A stretch of DNA of 11,821 nt, taken from contig JAAEMC010001143.1 in assembly GCA_024225895.1 (NCBI GenBank), positions 1 to 11,821 of the forward strand, written 5' to 3'. How positions within the stretch are numbered: position 1 is the stretch's first letter; each line of letters opens with the position of its first letter. The notes beneath the pieces are model-generated. The model did not search any database. It saw nothing but the letters and a program-made list of their open reading frames with translations, and was not told where the DNA came from. Below are positions 1-6,942 of this stretch, one piece after another. Both the position numbers and the translations under genes were made by a program. Source of the stretch: Desulfobacteraceae bacterium (lineage in GTDB: Bacteria > Desulfobacterota > Desulfobacteria > Desulfobacterales > Desulfobacteraceae).

Positions 1-436
1 AAATTTGGCGTTTGGGGTCATCAATTTGAAAAAGGTTTGACTTGTGTTTGTCTGCAGTTGTTTGGCAGAAGACTTCATATCTTCGCAATACCGCCTTGAC
101 CCTGGCAGAGAGTTCGCGCGGGCTGAACGGCTTTACCATGTAATCATCCCCCCCGATTTCAAGCCCCACAATCCGGTCGATCTCATCAGACCTGGCTGTC
201 AGAAAAATGATGGGGATATTGCTCTTTTTCCGGATCTCTTTGCACAATTCCATGCCGTTTATATCCGGCAGCCCTATATCCAGGACAATCAGCGCAACCT
301 CGTGGCGGGACAGGTGTTCAATAACCCTGCCCCCGCAATTATGCCACGTGGTATCAAAGCCTTCGGTTTCAAGGGCATATTTGATATTTTCAGCAATGGC
401 CGGTTCGTCTTCAATAATGAGTATCTTGGATTTCAT
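1..436 (-). CDS. creB: CreB-like response regulator, receiver domain (3' end beyond window)
   Basis: Partial gene; about 145 codons are present and the C-terminal DNA-binding part lies past position 1. From the ATG at 436 the product has a complete OmpR/PhoB-type receiver domain: acidic pocket E9-D10, phospho-acceptor D53 in VLDIGLPD, T80 in FLTAR, and K102 in VKPFSPRE. The stretch FLTARSDEIDR followed by GLEIGGDDY resembles E. coli CreB more than PhoB or OmpR, and the two upstream genes include a CreD homologue, which supports the name. As a family member it would be phosphorylated by a CreC-like kinase, expected just off the left edge, and bind TTCAC-N6-TTCAC; such a site lies upstream of the operon at 3092-3107. 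The ATG has only GAG directly in front of it. An in-frame TTG 14 codons upstream has a better-spaced AGAAGG, so the true start could be longer. The gap to creD is 68 bp. Confidence 0.85.
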   Translation of the reverse strand, partial: MKSKILIIEDEPAIAENIKYALETEGFDTTWHNCGGRVIEHLSRHEVALIVLDIGLPDINGMELCKEIRKKSNIPIIFLTARSDEIDRIVGLEIGGDDYMVKPFSPRELSARVKAVLRRYEVFCQTTADKHKSNLFQIDDPKRQI

Positions 437-504
437 CTCTTTTTTAGCCGCATGGTTAATTTTATGTTGCCTTCCCAATTGTATACCTTCTGCACCAGGA
501 CTTA

Positions 505-1734
505 TCAATGAATTTCAGGTGGGCATGCCGGGATTGTTTTTTTATTCCTGATTGGTGTTTTTATGGATGCAAATACGTCATCCCAGTCAACATGTGCGGT
601 CAATTTCATCAGGATTGCCAGGGTGACAACTGATCCTGTGGCCACGATGATGCCTGTGATGCCTTCTATGAAAAAGCTGTATGAAAAGAGCACCAGAAAA
701 AAGAGCTGCCCGCATACGGCTATTTTCCACGGGAATTCTTTGCCCAAAGCCGCACAAAGATACAGCGTTACAAGCATGACAGAGATCCCTGCAGAGATGA
801 TAAATGCAGTATGTATCCAGATATGGCCCGCCATATAAGAGAGCAGTAAATGAAAGGCAAAAAAACCTGCTGCCACAAAAAGGTAGTGCATTGGATGGAT
901 ATTGATTTTTTTCATGATACCGATCGCCGTGACAAGGATAAAAAAGAAAAGCAGGCAGACAGGTGCAAAATAGGTGATTCTGGTGGTCAAAGGGCCGGGA
1001 TTTAATTTTTCAGGCACGATGATGCCGATATGGCTGTTGGTAATTAAATCAGAGGCGGTCCAATTCAGATTCAGCCCGTCATTCAATTCTTCCTGTGACA
1101 TGGGGGACAGGCTGTTCGGTGTGTAATCAATCTTTTTAAACCCTGTTTTTGCCGATAAGTTGAAATTTTGTACCCGGCCGGTTTTCTTGGCCATCTGGTA
1201 CCGCCATGTATCCATCCCCCGCGCCTGGTACTGAACCTTGAATGTAACGGATTGTCCGGGTGCAAGTTCAATCATCTCGTCAATTCCGGTATTTGTATTG
1301 ACGGATGTTCCCAAAAGCCTGTCATCAAGATGAATGGCAAAGGCATCATAGGTTGCGCCTTTGGCCGGAAAATCAAAATGGATATATATTTTTTGAACAA
1401 CCTCTTCTTCATTTGCTATGGTATAGATACCTTTAAAAAATGAGCGAAAGGTTGAATACCATATCAGGCCTTTCTTTTTGTATTCAGGATCAATTTCAAC
1501 GGAAATGTCGTTTTTTACCGGCATCAGCCATCTGACATCTTCTGTGCCCGGTATTTTTGTATAAAAGGCCGGTGCCTCCTGAACAAGATTGTCCCCCCAT
1601 AAAGACTGCACCCGGGTTTCCAGCAGATGTGTAAACCCGGAAGACCTGAAGGATGTAACCGTACCCAACGTCCACCAGCCGGCCCAGCCGATAATATAGA
1701 TAACCCCTATTGCAATTATTTTTTTAATACTCAT
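505..1734 (-). CDS. creD: CreD-family inner-membrane protein
   Basis: A 409-residue protein with one N-terminal membrane segment (about 4-25), a periplasmic domain of roughly 230 residues, and five C-terminal membrane segments (about 253-274, 283-301, 307-329, 335-354, 358-378). The C-terminal part carries the family hallmarks: NIHPMHYLFVA at 278-288 corresponds to the NPMHYLLVG of E. coli CreD, and HVDWDD at 381-386 to its terminal RVDWY. E. coli CreD is about 450 residues; the periplasmic part here is shorter and I do not see close similarity to it. CreD is the best-known output of the CreBC two-component system and is linked to envelope integrity and beta-lactam or colicin responses, but its biochemistry is unknown. 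The ATG at 1734 is preceded by AAAGGAG at 7-bp spacing. It lies 71 bp after the secreted-protein gene and 68 bp before creB, so one operon is likely. Confidence 0.8.
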   Translation of the reverse strand: MSIKKIIAIGVIYIIGWAGWWTLGTVTSFRSSGFTHLLETRVQSLWGDNLVQEAPAFYTKIPGTEDVRWLMPVKNDISVEIDPEYKKKGLIWYSTFRSFFKGIYTIANEEEVVQKIYIHFDFPAKGATYDAFAIHLDDRLLGTSVNTNTGIDEMIELAPGQSVTFKVQYQARGMDTWRYQMAKKTGRVQNFNLSAKTGFKKIDYTPNSLSPMSQEELNDGLNLNWTASDLITNSHIGIIVPEKLNPGPLTTRITYFAPVCLLFFFILVTAIGIMKKINIHPMHYLFVAAGFFAFHLLLSYMAGHIWIHTAFIISAGISVMLVTLYLCAALGKEFPWKIAVCGQLFFLVLFSYSFFIEGITGIIVATGSVVTLAILMKLTAHVDWDDVFASIKTPIRNKKTIPACPPEIH

Positions 1735-1805
1735 TCATCATCTCCTTTTTAAATGGAAAGCTTTGTTTGTTCATGCACGATAATTTTTTGATTTTAATAT
1801 CATTT

Positions 1806-2996
1806 TCATTTTTGATTGTGTTGCCTTACAGGCTCTTTATACATGACCGCTATTGTCATGCCCTGTCCCCTGTAGAAGGCACGGGAAAAATAATAGGGTC
1901 TGCCCATGAATTCTTTTGGGGCCTTTGCTTTGATTCCGGCCGCAGGAGTTACCGGCCCCTCGTATGAGACAAGGTCTACTCTTTCGGGCAGCCCTACCCC
2001 AAGAAATATCTTTCTGGAGGGCAGGTCCATGCCTGGCAAAAATACCTCAAGCCTGCCATGAAGGCCCATTTTGGGGACCTGGCGAATTAATGAAAGCTCA
2101 ATGTACGAGTTTTGATCCTTGGCCAGTGGAATCAGCCAGTGGCCAGTATTACCGGGACTGGTATACACTTTCTTTCTTTTATTATTAACTTTCAGACTCC
2201 ATACATCCGCTCCTGGAATTGTTTTAATCTTGATGTGTGATCCTGCCTCAGAAGGCACCGTCATAACAAGAGTGGAAAGGATAGTGCCATTTTCTTCCAG
2301 GGTTGTAAAATATGAAATCGTATCCAGTACAATTGGAGGCGTTTTAACGATTTTGTAATCTTTTGCAAAATCTTTTGTTGTTTCACCCTGGTTTTTTTCG
2401 CCTTGTTTTTTAAATGAGAAGCGCAGCATCAGTTTTTGTTGGGCTGCAAAATGGTATGCGCCTGAAGAATCAGGCATGCCTGGTGATTCCATAAGATGAA
2501 TATGCTTTGGAAGATCAAGGGTGAGTGAATTTTTTAATGCACTTGGAATGTCCATGGAGACAAGTTGTGAGCGGTTATCTTCCAGAACAGGCAGAAAAAA
2601 TGAAATCTTTATCAAAAAAGGCCCTTCTGCCTTTGGAAGAAAACTGATGCCCCCTGTCTGTTTTTGGCTGCATAAAAGTGATCCATTGCTGATTTCCCGG
2701 ACCTTTTTGATGATCATATTATTTTTAAAAATGGGAATTGGACCAATTTTTCCTGCAATGGAATCCCCTTTTAACACAAGCTCACCATGGCAGCCATTGG
2801 TTTCAATTTTCATATTGTATTGTACTGAATCAATACCGTAAATGTGCGGTGAAGCATCTTTGCGGTCTGCCAATTTTCTTTCAACGCTTTCCTGGAACAA
2901 TGATTTAAATTCCTGCCAGGGAAAATTTACACTGTCTTGAGCCAGGGCTATGCTTGGAAAGAGAATAATCCATATAATCAAAATAATTTTTTTCAC
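1806..2996 (-). CDS. Exported protein of unknown function, first gene of the cre operon
   Basis: A 396-residue protein that I cannot assign to a named family. It starts at GTG (2996), with AGGAG 5 bp upstream. Residues 1-19 form a typical Sec signal peptide (KK, hydrophobic core, then ALA before QDS). No other membrane segment is seen, so a periplasmic or envelope location is likely. Two cysteines (C69, C109) could form a disulfide. The mature part looks rich in beta strands, with a polar linker at about 197-212 (GEKNQGETTKD) between two halves. The second half contains a VNNKRKKVYTSPGN stretch and LPGMDL, both loop-like. It is much longer than E. coli CreA (about 157 residues) and does not resemble it. 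It is the promoter-proximal gene of the cre operon and directly precedes creD, so it may work with CreD at the envelope; this is inference from position. Confidence 0.75.
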   Translation of the reverse strand: MKKIILIIWIILFPSIALAQDSVNFPWQEFKSLFQESVERKLADRKDASPHIYGIDSVQYNMKIETNGCHGELVLKGDSIAGKIGPIPIFKNNMIIKKVREISNGSLLCSQKQTGGISFLPKAEGPFLIKISFFLPVLEDNRSQLVSMDIPSALKNSLTLDLPKHIHLMESPGMPDSSGAYHFAAQQKLMLRFSFKKQGEKNQGETTKDFAKDYKIVKTPPIVLDTISYFTTLEENGTILSTLVMTVPSEAGSHIKIKTIPGADVWSLKVNNKRKKVYTSPGNTGHWLIPLAKDQNSYIELSLIRQVPKMGLHGRLEVFLPGMDLPSRKIFLGVGLPERVDLVSYEGPVTPAAGIKAKAPKEFMGRPYYFSRAFYRGQGMTIAVMYKEPVRQHNQK

Positions 2997-3001
2997 GTCT
3001 G

Positions 3002-3006
3002 CTCCT
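3002..3006 (-). promoter_or_regulatory. Ribosome binding site deciding the GTG start at 2996
   Basis: On the minus strand AGGAG (within AAAGGAGC) lies 5 bp before GTG-AAA-AAA. The reading frame then opens at once into a signal peptide, so the non-ATG start is well supported. Confidence 0.7.
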
Positions 3007-3017
3007 TTCTTTGTGGT

Positions 3018-3057
3018 TTTTTAAATGAAAATTTTTTGTAACCATTTCATTTAAAAA
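3018..3057. repeat. Perfect 13-bp inverted repeat in the cre-operon leader
   Basis: The arms TTTTTAAATGAAA (3018-3030) and TTTCATTTAAAAA (3045-3057) are exact reverse complements separated by 14 bp. The element lies between the cre tag and the ribosome binding site of the exported-protein gene, and its right arm overlaps a possible -10 (TATTTT, 3059-3054 on the minus strand). It could be an operator for a second regulator or, if transcribed, a leader hairpin. AT-rich arms make chance more likely than for a GC-balanced repeat of this length. Confidence 0.5.
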
Positions 3058-3069
3058 TAGGAGGAGTAT

Positions 3070-3107
3070 GTGAAAAAAAAATTAAGTGAATGTGAATTTA
3101 TTGTGAA
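3070..3107 (-). promoter_or_regulatory. CreB-type binding site (cre tag TTCAC-N6-TTCAC) with extra half-sites
   Basis: On the minus strand TTCAC occurs at 3107-3103, 3096-3092, 3090-3086 and 3074-3070. The first two have exactly 6 bp between them (TTCACAATAAATTCAC), a perfect match to the direct-repeat cre tag bound by E. coli CreB and by BlrA in Aeromonas. The most distal and most proximal units are 33 bp apart, three steps of 11 bp, so they lie on the same DNA face; the 3085-3081 position between them is degenerate. A weak -10 (TATTTT, 3059-3054) lies 10 bp after the last TTCAC, an arrangement expected of an activator replacing a -35. The site is 74 bp or more upstream of the exported-protein gene in the creB/creD operon, so autoregulation is the simplest reading. 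Confidence 0.75.
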
Positions 3108-3203
3108 TTTGCATCTGGTGTTCAGATAATTTATGTTGAATTTGGAAATGGAATACCGCAGACATTCACAACACTGGGGATAAATACAAGCTGTTGCCTA
3201 CGC

Positions 3204-5000
3204 TTAAATTTTTTCTTTTTTCAGGAGATGGTAATATTCGCCCTTTGCCTTTTTAAGCTGATCGTGGGTACCCTGTTCCCGGATAATGCCGTCCCGTAAA
3301 AGAAGAATAGTGTCGCACTCTCTCACCGTGGACAGACGGTGGGCGATGATGATGGAAATCCGGCCCTCCATAAGGCGTTTCATTGCCTCATGGACTTTTT
3401 GTTCAGACTGGGAATCCATATAGGAGGTTGCCTCATCAAATATGATCAGGTCCGGGTTAAAGGCAAAAGCCCTGGCAATGCAGACCAATTGTTTTTCCCC
3501 GCTGGACAGGGGACGGCCGCCCTCTTCGATTTGGGTGCCGATCCCTGCATGTTTTTCAAATAAAAAGTCGCAATTGGCTTCCATCAGGGCTTTTTCAAGC
3601 GCTTGATCTTCAAGGGTTTGGTTGGAAGGCGCAATATTCTCTTTGATGGTGCCGGAAAAGAGCACCGGGTCCTGCATGACCAGGGCGGTTTTTGACCGGA
3701 TGTCCTTGATGTTTATGGAATTATGATTCTTGCCGTTCACAAGGATCCGGCCCTTTTTGGGGGCATAAAATCCGGTTAGAAGATTAATCACAGAGCTTTT
3801 ACCGGAGCCTGTCCTGCCCACAATACCGACGGATTTGCCCTGCTCGGCAGAAAACTTGATATCTTTTAAAACAATTGTCTTCTGATCATAGGAAAAAGAG
3901 ACGTTTTCAAATTGAATGTTTTGTATGCGGTCCAGATAGGTACGGTCCCCGGTTTGTCTTTGCCGGACCGTATCTGTATCCAGCACCGTGATGATCCTTT
4001 CCGCAGAGGCCAGGGCATTTTGCAGCAGATTGAATTTTTCAGACAGATCCCGCAAGGGCCTGAAAAAAAGTTTCATATAGGAAAGAAAGGCCACAAGTTC
4101 CCCCAGGGTCAATTGATCCCGGATCATACCCCGGGAGCCTGCATAGAGAATTATTGCCGTGCTCAACACTGCTAAAAATCCGATAAACGGCATAAAAACG
4201 GAAAATGTCTTGATCTGGAACAGGGTGGTTTTAAAATATTCAAAATTGAGTTTTGAAAATCGTTTTAAAAAAATATGTTCACTGGCCGTAGTCTGGATGA
4301 TCTTGATGCCGGTGATGGTCTCGGAAAAACTGTGGTTGATTTCTGCTATTTTCTGGCGGATGGTTCGAAAAGTCTTTCGCATTATTTTGGAAAAGATATA
4401 GATGCCGGCGGTAATAAAGGGTACCAACAAAAAAATACAGGCCGTCAGCCTGAAATTAATATAGAACATGATACCGAGAATGGCGGCCATGAATACCAGG
4501 TCCTTGAATATAAATACCAGGATGTTGGTGAACATCTCATTCATATTTTCAATATCACCGGCCACCCTTGCCACCAGACGGCCGCTGCTGTTTTTGTCAA
4601 AATATGCCACCGTAAGGTTCGTCATGTGGGAAAAAAGCGTGCACCGCAAATGGAGAATGATTTTCTGGCCGGAATATTCCATGAACATGGTCTGGAAAAA
4701 ATCAATGACCAGGGAACCTGAAATCAGGCAGAGAAACAGAACACAAAAGCTTGAAAAAGAAGAAATGGGAATACCGAGGATTTGAGTTCCCGGCTCAGCG
4801 TTTACCGGCACGATAAACCCGTCAAAGGCTTTCTGTGTAAAGATGGGGGCCAAAAGGTCCAGAAAGGTTACAATAAAGACAAGGGCCGTGGAGATGCAAA
4901 GCATCCAGAAATAGGGTTTGACATAGGGCCAGATCCCTTTGATCAGCTTGATGTCCGCAAGGGTAACTTCCCGCTCTTCCAAAGTGACATCAGGATCCAT
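3204..5000 (-). CDS. ABC exporter half-transporter, catalytically competent subunit (MdlB/LmrD-like)
   Basis: A 598-residue type IV ABC exporter subunit: six-helix membrane domain (about 25-320) fused to an ATPase domain (about 360-598). Motifs seen: Walker A GRTGSGKS 395-402, Q-loop Q443, signature LSSGE 498-502 (departs from LSGGQ), Walker B ending D522 with the catalytic glutamate E523, D-loop YMD 527-529, and H-loop H554. With the preceding gene it would form a heterodimer in which this subunit gives the competent Walker B and the partner gives the intact LSGGQ. I take the ATG at 5000: it overlaps the end of the upstream subunit by 11 bp and has AAAGGA just before it. A longer in-frame version from 5060 would overlap by 71 bp and add 20 residues unlike the family. 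Substrate unknown. No convincing terminator is seen after the stop. Confidence 0.9.
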   Translation of the reverse strand: MDPDVTLEEREVTLADIKLIKGIWPYVKPYFWMLCISTALVFIVTFLDLLAPIFTQKAFDGFIVPVNAEPGTQILGIPISSFSSFCVLFLCLISGSLVIDFFQTMFMEYSGQKIILHLRCTLFSHMTNLTVAYFDKNSSGRLVARVAGDIENMNEMFTNILVFIFKDLVFMAAILGIMFYINFRLTACIFLLVPFITAGIYIFSKIMRKTFRTIRQKIAEINHSFSETITGIKIIQTTASEHIFLKRFSKLNFEYFKTTLFQIKTFSVFMPFIGFLAVLSTAIILYAGSRGMIRDQLTLGELVAFLSYMKLFFRPLRDLSEKFNLLQNALASAERIITVLDTDTVRQRQTGDRTYLDRIQNIQFENVSFSYDQKTIVLKDIKFSAEQGKSVGIVGRTGSGKSSVINLLTGFYAPKKGRILVNGKNHNSINIKDIRSKTALVMQDPVLFSGTIKENIAPSNQTLEDQALEKALMEANCDFLFEKHAGIGTQIEEGGRPLSSGEKQLVCIARAFAFNPDLIIFDEATSYMDSQSEQKVHEAMKRLMEGRISIIIAHRLSTVRECDTILLLRDGIIREQGTHDQLKKAKGEYYHLLKKEKI

Positions 5001-5790
5001 ATTCTTTCCTTTCAAACTGCTGGACCAGATAAGATTCTTTGTAAAAGGCGTCTGTTTCAAGCAGTTCTTTGTGGGGGCCGTGGTGGGTCACACAGCCGTC
5101 CTTCAAAATATAGATCCGGTCACAGGACGCCAGTGCTGAAATCCTGTGGGAAATAATAATAAAGGTTGCGTTCCGGTTCAATCGATTGATGTTTTGCATG
5201 ACGCTTTTTGCGGTCTGGGTATCCATCTGGCTGATGGGGTCATCCAGGATAATAATTTTTCGGTCAAGCAGCAGGGTTCTGGCAAGAGCAATTCTCTGTT
5301 TCTGGCCGCCGGACAGGGTAATGCCCCGTTCCCCCACAATGGTGGAAAGGCCGTCGGGCATTTCATTCACTGTGGCTTCAAGCATGGCGGCAGAGAGGAT
5401 GGGTTTGAGCTTTTCATCAGGAATATTCCTGCCCATGGCGATGTTTTCCCTGATGGTACCGGAGAACAAAAAAGCTTCCTGGGGCATGAAGGCAATCTGG
5501 CGGCGCAAGAAAGCAACATCCATGGCACTTATATCCACGCCATCCAATATAATTTTACCTGAATCAACATTGTATAACCTTGCAATAAGCTGAACCAGAC
5601 TTGTTTTCCCGCTGCCAGGCGGTCCACTGATGCCGACTATGCCACCGGGCCGGATATCAAGGTTGATGCCGGACAGGGAGTTTTTCATACCATCATAGGA
5701 GAAATCTACATTTTCAAAAGTGATTTTGCCCCGGACTTTGTCCGGGAATATCGGATGTTCAACAGTAGTGACCTTGGGTTGAGATTCTAA
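4990..5790 (-). CDS. ATPase-domain half of the frameshifted ABC exporter subunit
   Basis: Residues 311-576 of the repaired subunit. Motifs seen: Walker A GPPGSGKT 366-373, Q-loop Q414, intact signature LSGGQ 469-473, Walker B IIILD ending at D493, and H-loop H525. The residue after the Walker B aspartate is D494, not the catalytic glutamate, and DDPISQMD replaces the usual DEATSALD. This is the pattern of the degenerate-site subunit of heterodimeric exporters such as TM287/288 or LmrCD. The frame remains open upstream to about 6063 through antiframe membrane-domain sequence, but that stretch makes no family-like protein. The first in-frame ATG after the shift is at M345, inside the ATPase fold, so independent translation of a full domain is doubtful. 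Confidence 0.7.
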   Translation of the reverse strand, partial: LESQPKVTTVEHPIFPDKVRGKITFENVDFSYDGMKNSLSGINLDIRPGGIVGISGPPGSGKTSLVQLIARLYNVDSGKIILDGVDISAMDVAFLRRQIAFMPQEAFLFSGTIRENIAMGRNIPDEKLKPILSAAMLEATVNEMPDGLSTIVGERGITLSGGQKQRIALARTLLLDRKIIILDDPISQMDTQTAKSVMQNINRLNRNATFIIISHRISALASCDRIYILKDGCVTHHGPHKELLETDAFYKESYLVQQFERKEYGS

Positions 5791-6719
5791 AGGGTCTGCA
5801 CCCGTTTCAAAGAGGCAAGGCCCCTTTGAAAGAGGTTGGTCATCCACCCGATGGCAATGATGGGCCAGGAAAGAATGCCCAGGTATTGGATAAATGCCAC
5901 CAGCTCTCCGGGAGAAACGGCTTCCCGAATGACCAGGGCACCTCCGTAAAAAAGAACGATCAAGGTGGATAAATGGAAAAAAAAGTTCATTAATGGCCTT
6001 AAAAGCGCTGAGACAATCGACCGTTTTAAATTTTTTCCAAAATAGTCCCTGGCAAACAAACAAACCTTTTCCGAGATGAGTTCTTCAAAATTAAAAACCT
6101 TTAACACCCGGATGCCGAAAAAACTCTCCCGGATAAGTTCCGTTAATGAGGAATAAGACTCCTGGGCGGTCCTGTGCAATGAATGCATCCGTTTACCCAG
6201 ATACCGGATAAACAAGATGAGAAACGGCATTGGCAGCATGGCCAGAAGGGTGAGTTTTACATTGGTCCACAGCATGATCAAAAAGGTGGTGGTTCCCAGG
6301 ACCATGGCATCTGCCAGTACAATAAACCCAATGCCGAATGCCATGCGTATGTGGTTGATATCACTGGTTGCGTGGGCCATGATATCTCCGGTCTTTTTCT
6401 TATCGTAAAAGGCCATGTCCAGTTCCAGTATATGGGAGAACAGCTCATCCCTGATTCCGCGCTCCAGGAATCTGGCATTTCCCATTAAAAGCCACCGCCA
6501 TCCAAATCTTAAAGCAGCCATGACAAAGCCTAAAAAGATGACCAGCAGGCATTGGCGGATTAGAACCGTGTTGTCAAAAGAACCTTGGGCCAGGATATCA
6601 ATGACCCTTTTAACGACCTGGGGAATAAGGACCTGGACCGCATCCACAATGATGACGGCCAAAAGGCCCAGCAGGATTTTAGGCAGGTTTTTTCTAAAAT
6701 ATGGGAGAATCAGTTTCAA
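5787..6719 (-). CDS. Membrane-domain half of the frameshifted ABC exporter subunit
   Basis: A 310-residue product as written in the DNA, containing only the transmembrane domain. It opens with a cytoplasmic lead (KLILPYFRKN) followed by hydrophobic stretches at about 13-33, 57-75, 129-150, 155-174, 245-263 and 275-295, fitting the six helices of a type IV exporter. FYDKKKTGDIMAHATSDINHIR (the segment at 104-125) is the conserved first coupling-helix region of the family (FFDxxxxGxLxsRxxxDvxxv). Without the ATPase domain this product cannot drive transport. The frame ends exactly where the linker to the nucleotide-binding domain begins. Confidence 0.7.
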   Translation of the reverse strand: MKLILPYFRKNLPKILLGLLAVIIVDAVQVLIPQVVKRVIDILAQGSFDNTVLIRQCLLVIFLGFVMAALRFGWRWLLMGNARFLERGIRDELFSHILELDMAFYDKKKTGDIMAHATSDINHIRMAFGIGFIVLADAMVLGTTTFLIMLWTNVKLTLLAMLPMPFLILFIRYLGKRMHSLHRTAQESYSSLTELIRESFFGIRVLKVFNFEELISEKVCLFARDYFGKNLKRSIVSALLRPLMNFFFHLSTLIVLFYGGALVIREAVSPGELVAFIQYLGILSWPIIAIGWMTNLFQRGLASLKRVQTL

Positions 6720-6934
6720 TGGGCGTAGTCTGTAATTTCCAGAACCTTTTCAAATTGGGATATAAAATGATCCATTTCTTGTTTTGTTATATTTAAAGGT
6801 GGGTCGATACGGAAAATTTTCAACCCCGGCCGATGGGCCACAATGATATTTTTTTCCAATAGCCCGTGCTTATCACGCCAGAATTTATTTTCCATCAGTG
6901 TCCCCCCGGTGGCAGTGTTGAATGATAGATCCAA
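6716..6934 (-). pseudogene. C-terminal stub of a class III (PLP-dependent) aminotransferase
   Basis: A reading frame of at most 72 codons (TTG start at 6934; first ATG at 6895, stop TGA at 6716). The segment LLEKNIIVAHRPG, then IFRIDPPLNITKQEMD and FEKVLE, matches the extreme C-terminus of class III aminotransferases (ornithine/acetylornithine/GABA type), where a conserved R-x-x-PPL-x-I-T/S-x-x-E/Q-x-D motif closes the small domain. Those enzymes are about 400-450 residues, with PLP-binding lysine and substrate sites far upstream; all of that is absent, so no enzyme activity is expected. The frame has a stop at 6971-6973, inside the preceding acetyltransferase gene. It lies 8 bp after that gene and overlaps the TTG of the exporter gene by TTGA. 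The most likely origin is an internal deletion of a full aminotransferase gene in this operon; a small functional protein is an alternative. Confidence 0.65.
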
Positions 6935-6942
6935 AAAGCTTA

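Larger units (their letters stand above)
4990..6719 (-). pseudogene. Frameshifted ABC exporter half-transporter, degenerate-site subunit (whole locus)
   Basis: This locus encodes one ABC exporter subunit split by a single-base frameshift. Frame 1 from 6719 gives the membrane domain and stops at TAG (5789-5787) after RVQTL; the frame needed for the rest resumes with LESQPKV from 5790. Adding one T to the run in ACCCTTTAGAA (giving CTTTTAG) restores a 576-residue protein of normal family length with no other defect. Because both sides are intact, the lesion is recent, a sequencing error, or recoded. The start is TTG at 6719, overlapping the stop of the preceding stub in the 4-bp sequence TTGA, with no clear Shine-Dalgarno, so translation probably depended on coupling. 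It overlaps the next subunit by 11 bp. The halves are described separately below. Confidence 0.75.

Noticed and set aside
437..480. Alternative TTG start for the CreB-like regulator
   Set aside because: It has a reasonable AGAAGG upstream, but the receiver fold starts at MKSKILIIEDE and the extra 14 residues are polar with no family support; kept only as a note.
44..511. 155-codon plus-strand frame
   Set aside because: Antisense shadow of the response-regulator receiver domain, which is clearly the coding strand.
4275..4721. 148-codon plus-strand frame
   Set aside because: Antisense shadow of the ABC exporter subunit; no recognisable features.
5001..5060. Longer start for the downstream ABC subunit (adds 20 residues)
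   Set aside because: It would overlap the upstream subunit by 71 bp, and the added residues do not look like exporter sequence; the ATG at 5000 gives a normal 598-residue protein.
5780..5800. Programmed -1 ribosomal frameshift in the ABC subunit
   Set aside because: The zero-frame codons at the shift are ACC CTT TAG, which do not make an X-XXY-YYZ slippery site, and CTT to CCT re-pairing is poor. Mutation or sequence error is simpler.
5791..6063. N-terminal extension of the ATPase-half reading frame
   Set aside because: It reads the membrane-domain coding DNA in the wrong phase and yields no family-like sequence; it is open by chance upstream of the frameshift.
6716..6934. RiPP-type precursor peptide next to an ABC exporter
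   Set aside because: The sequence matches the C-terminus of class III aminotransferases, with the RIDPPLNIT motif, and has no leader/core pattern or double-glycine site before a small core.
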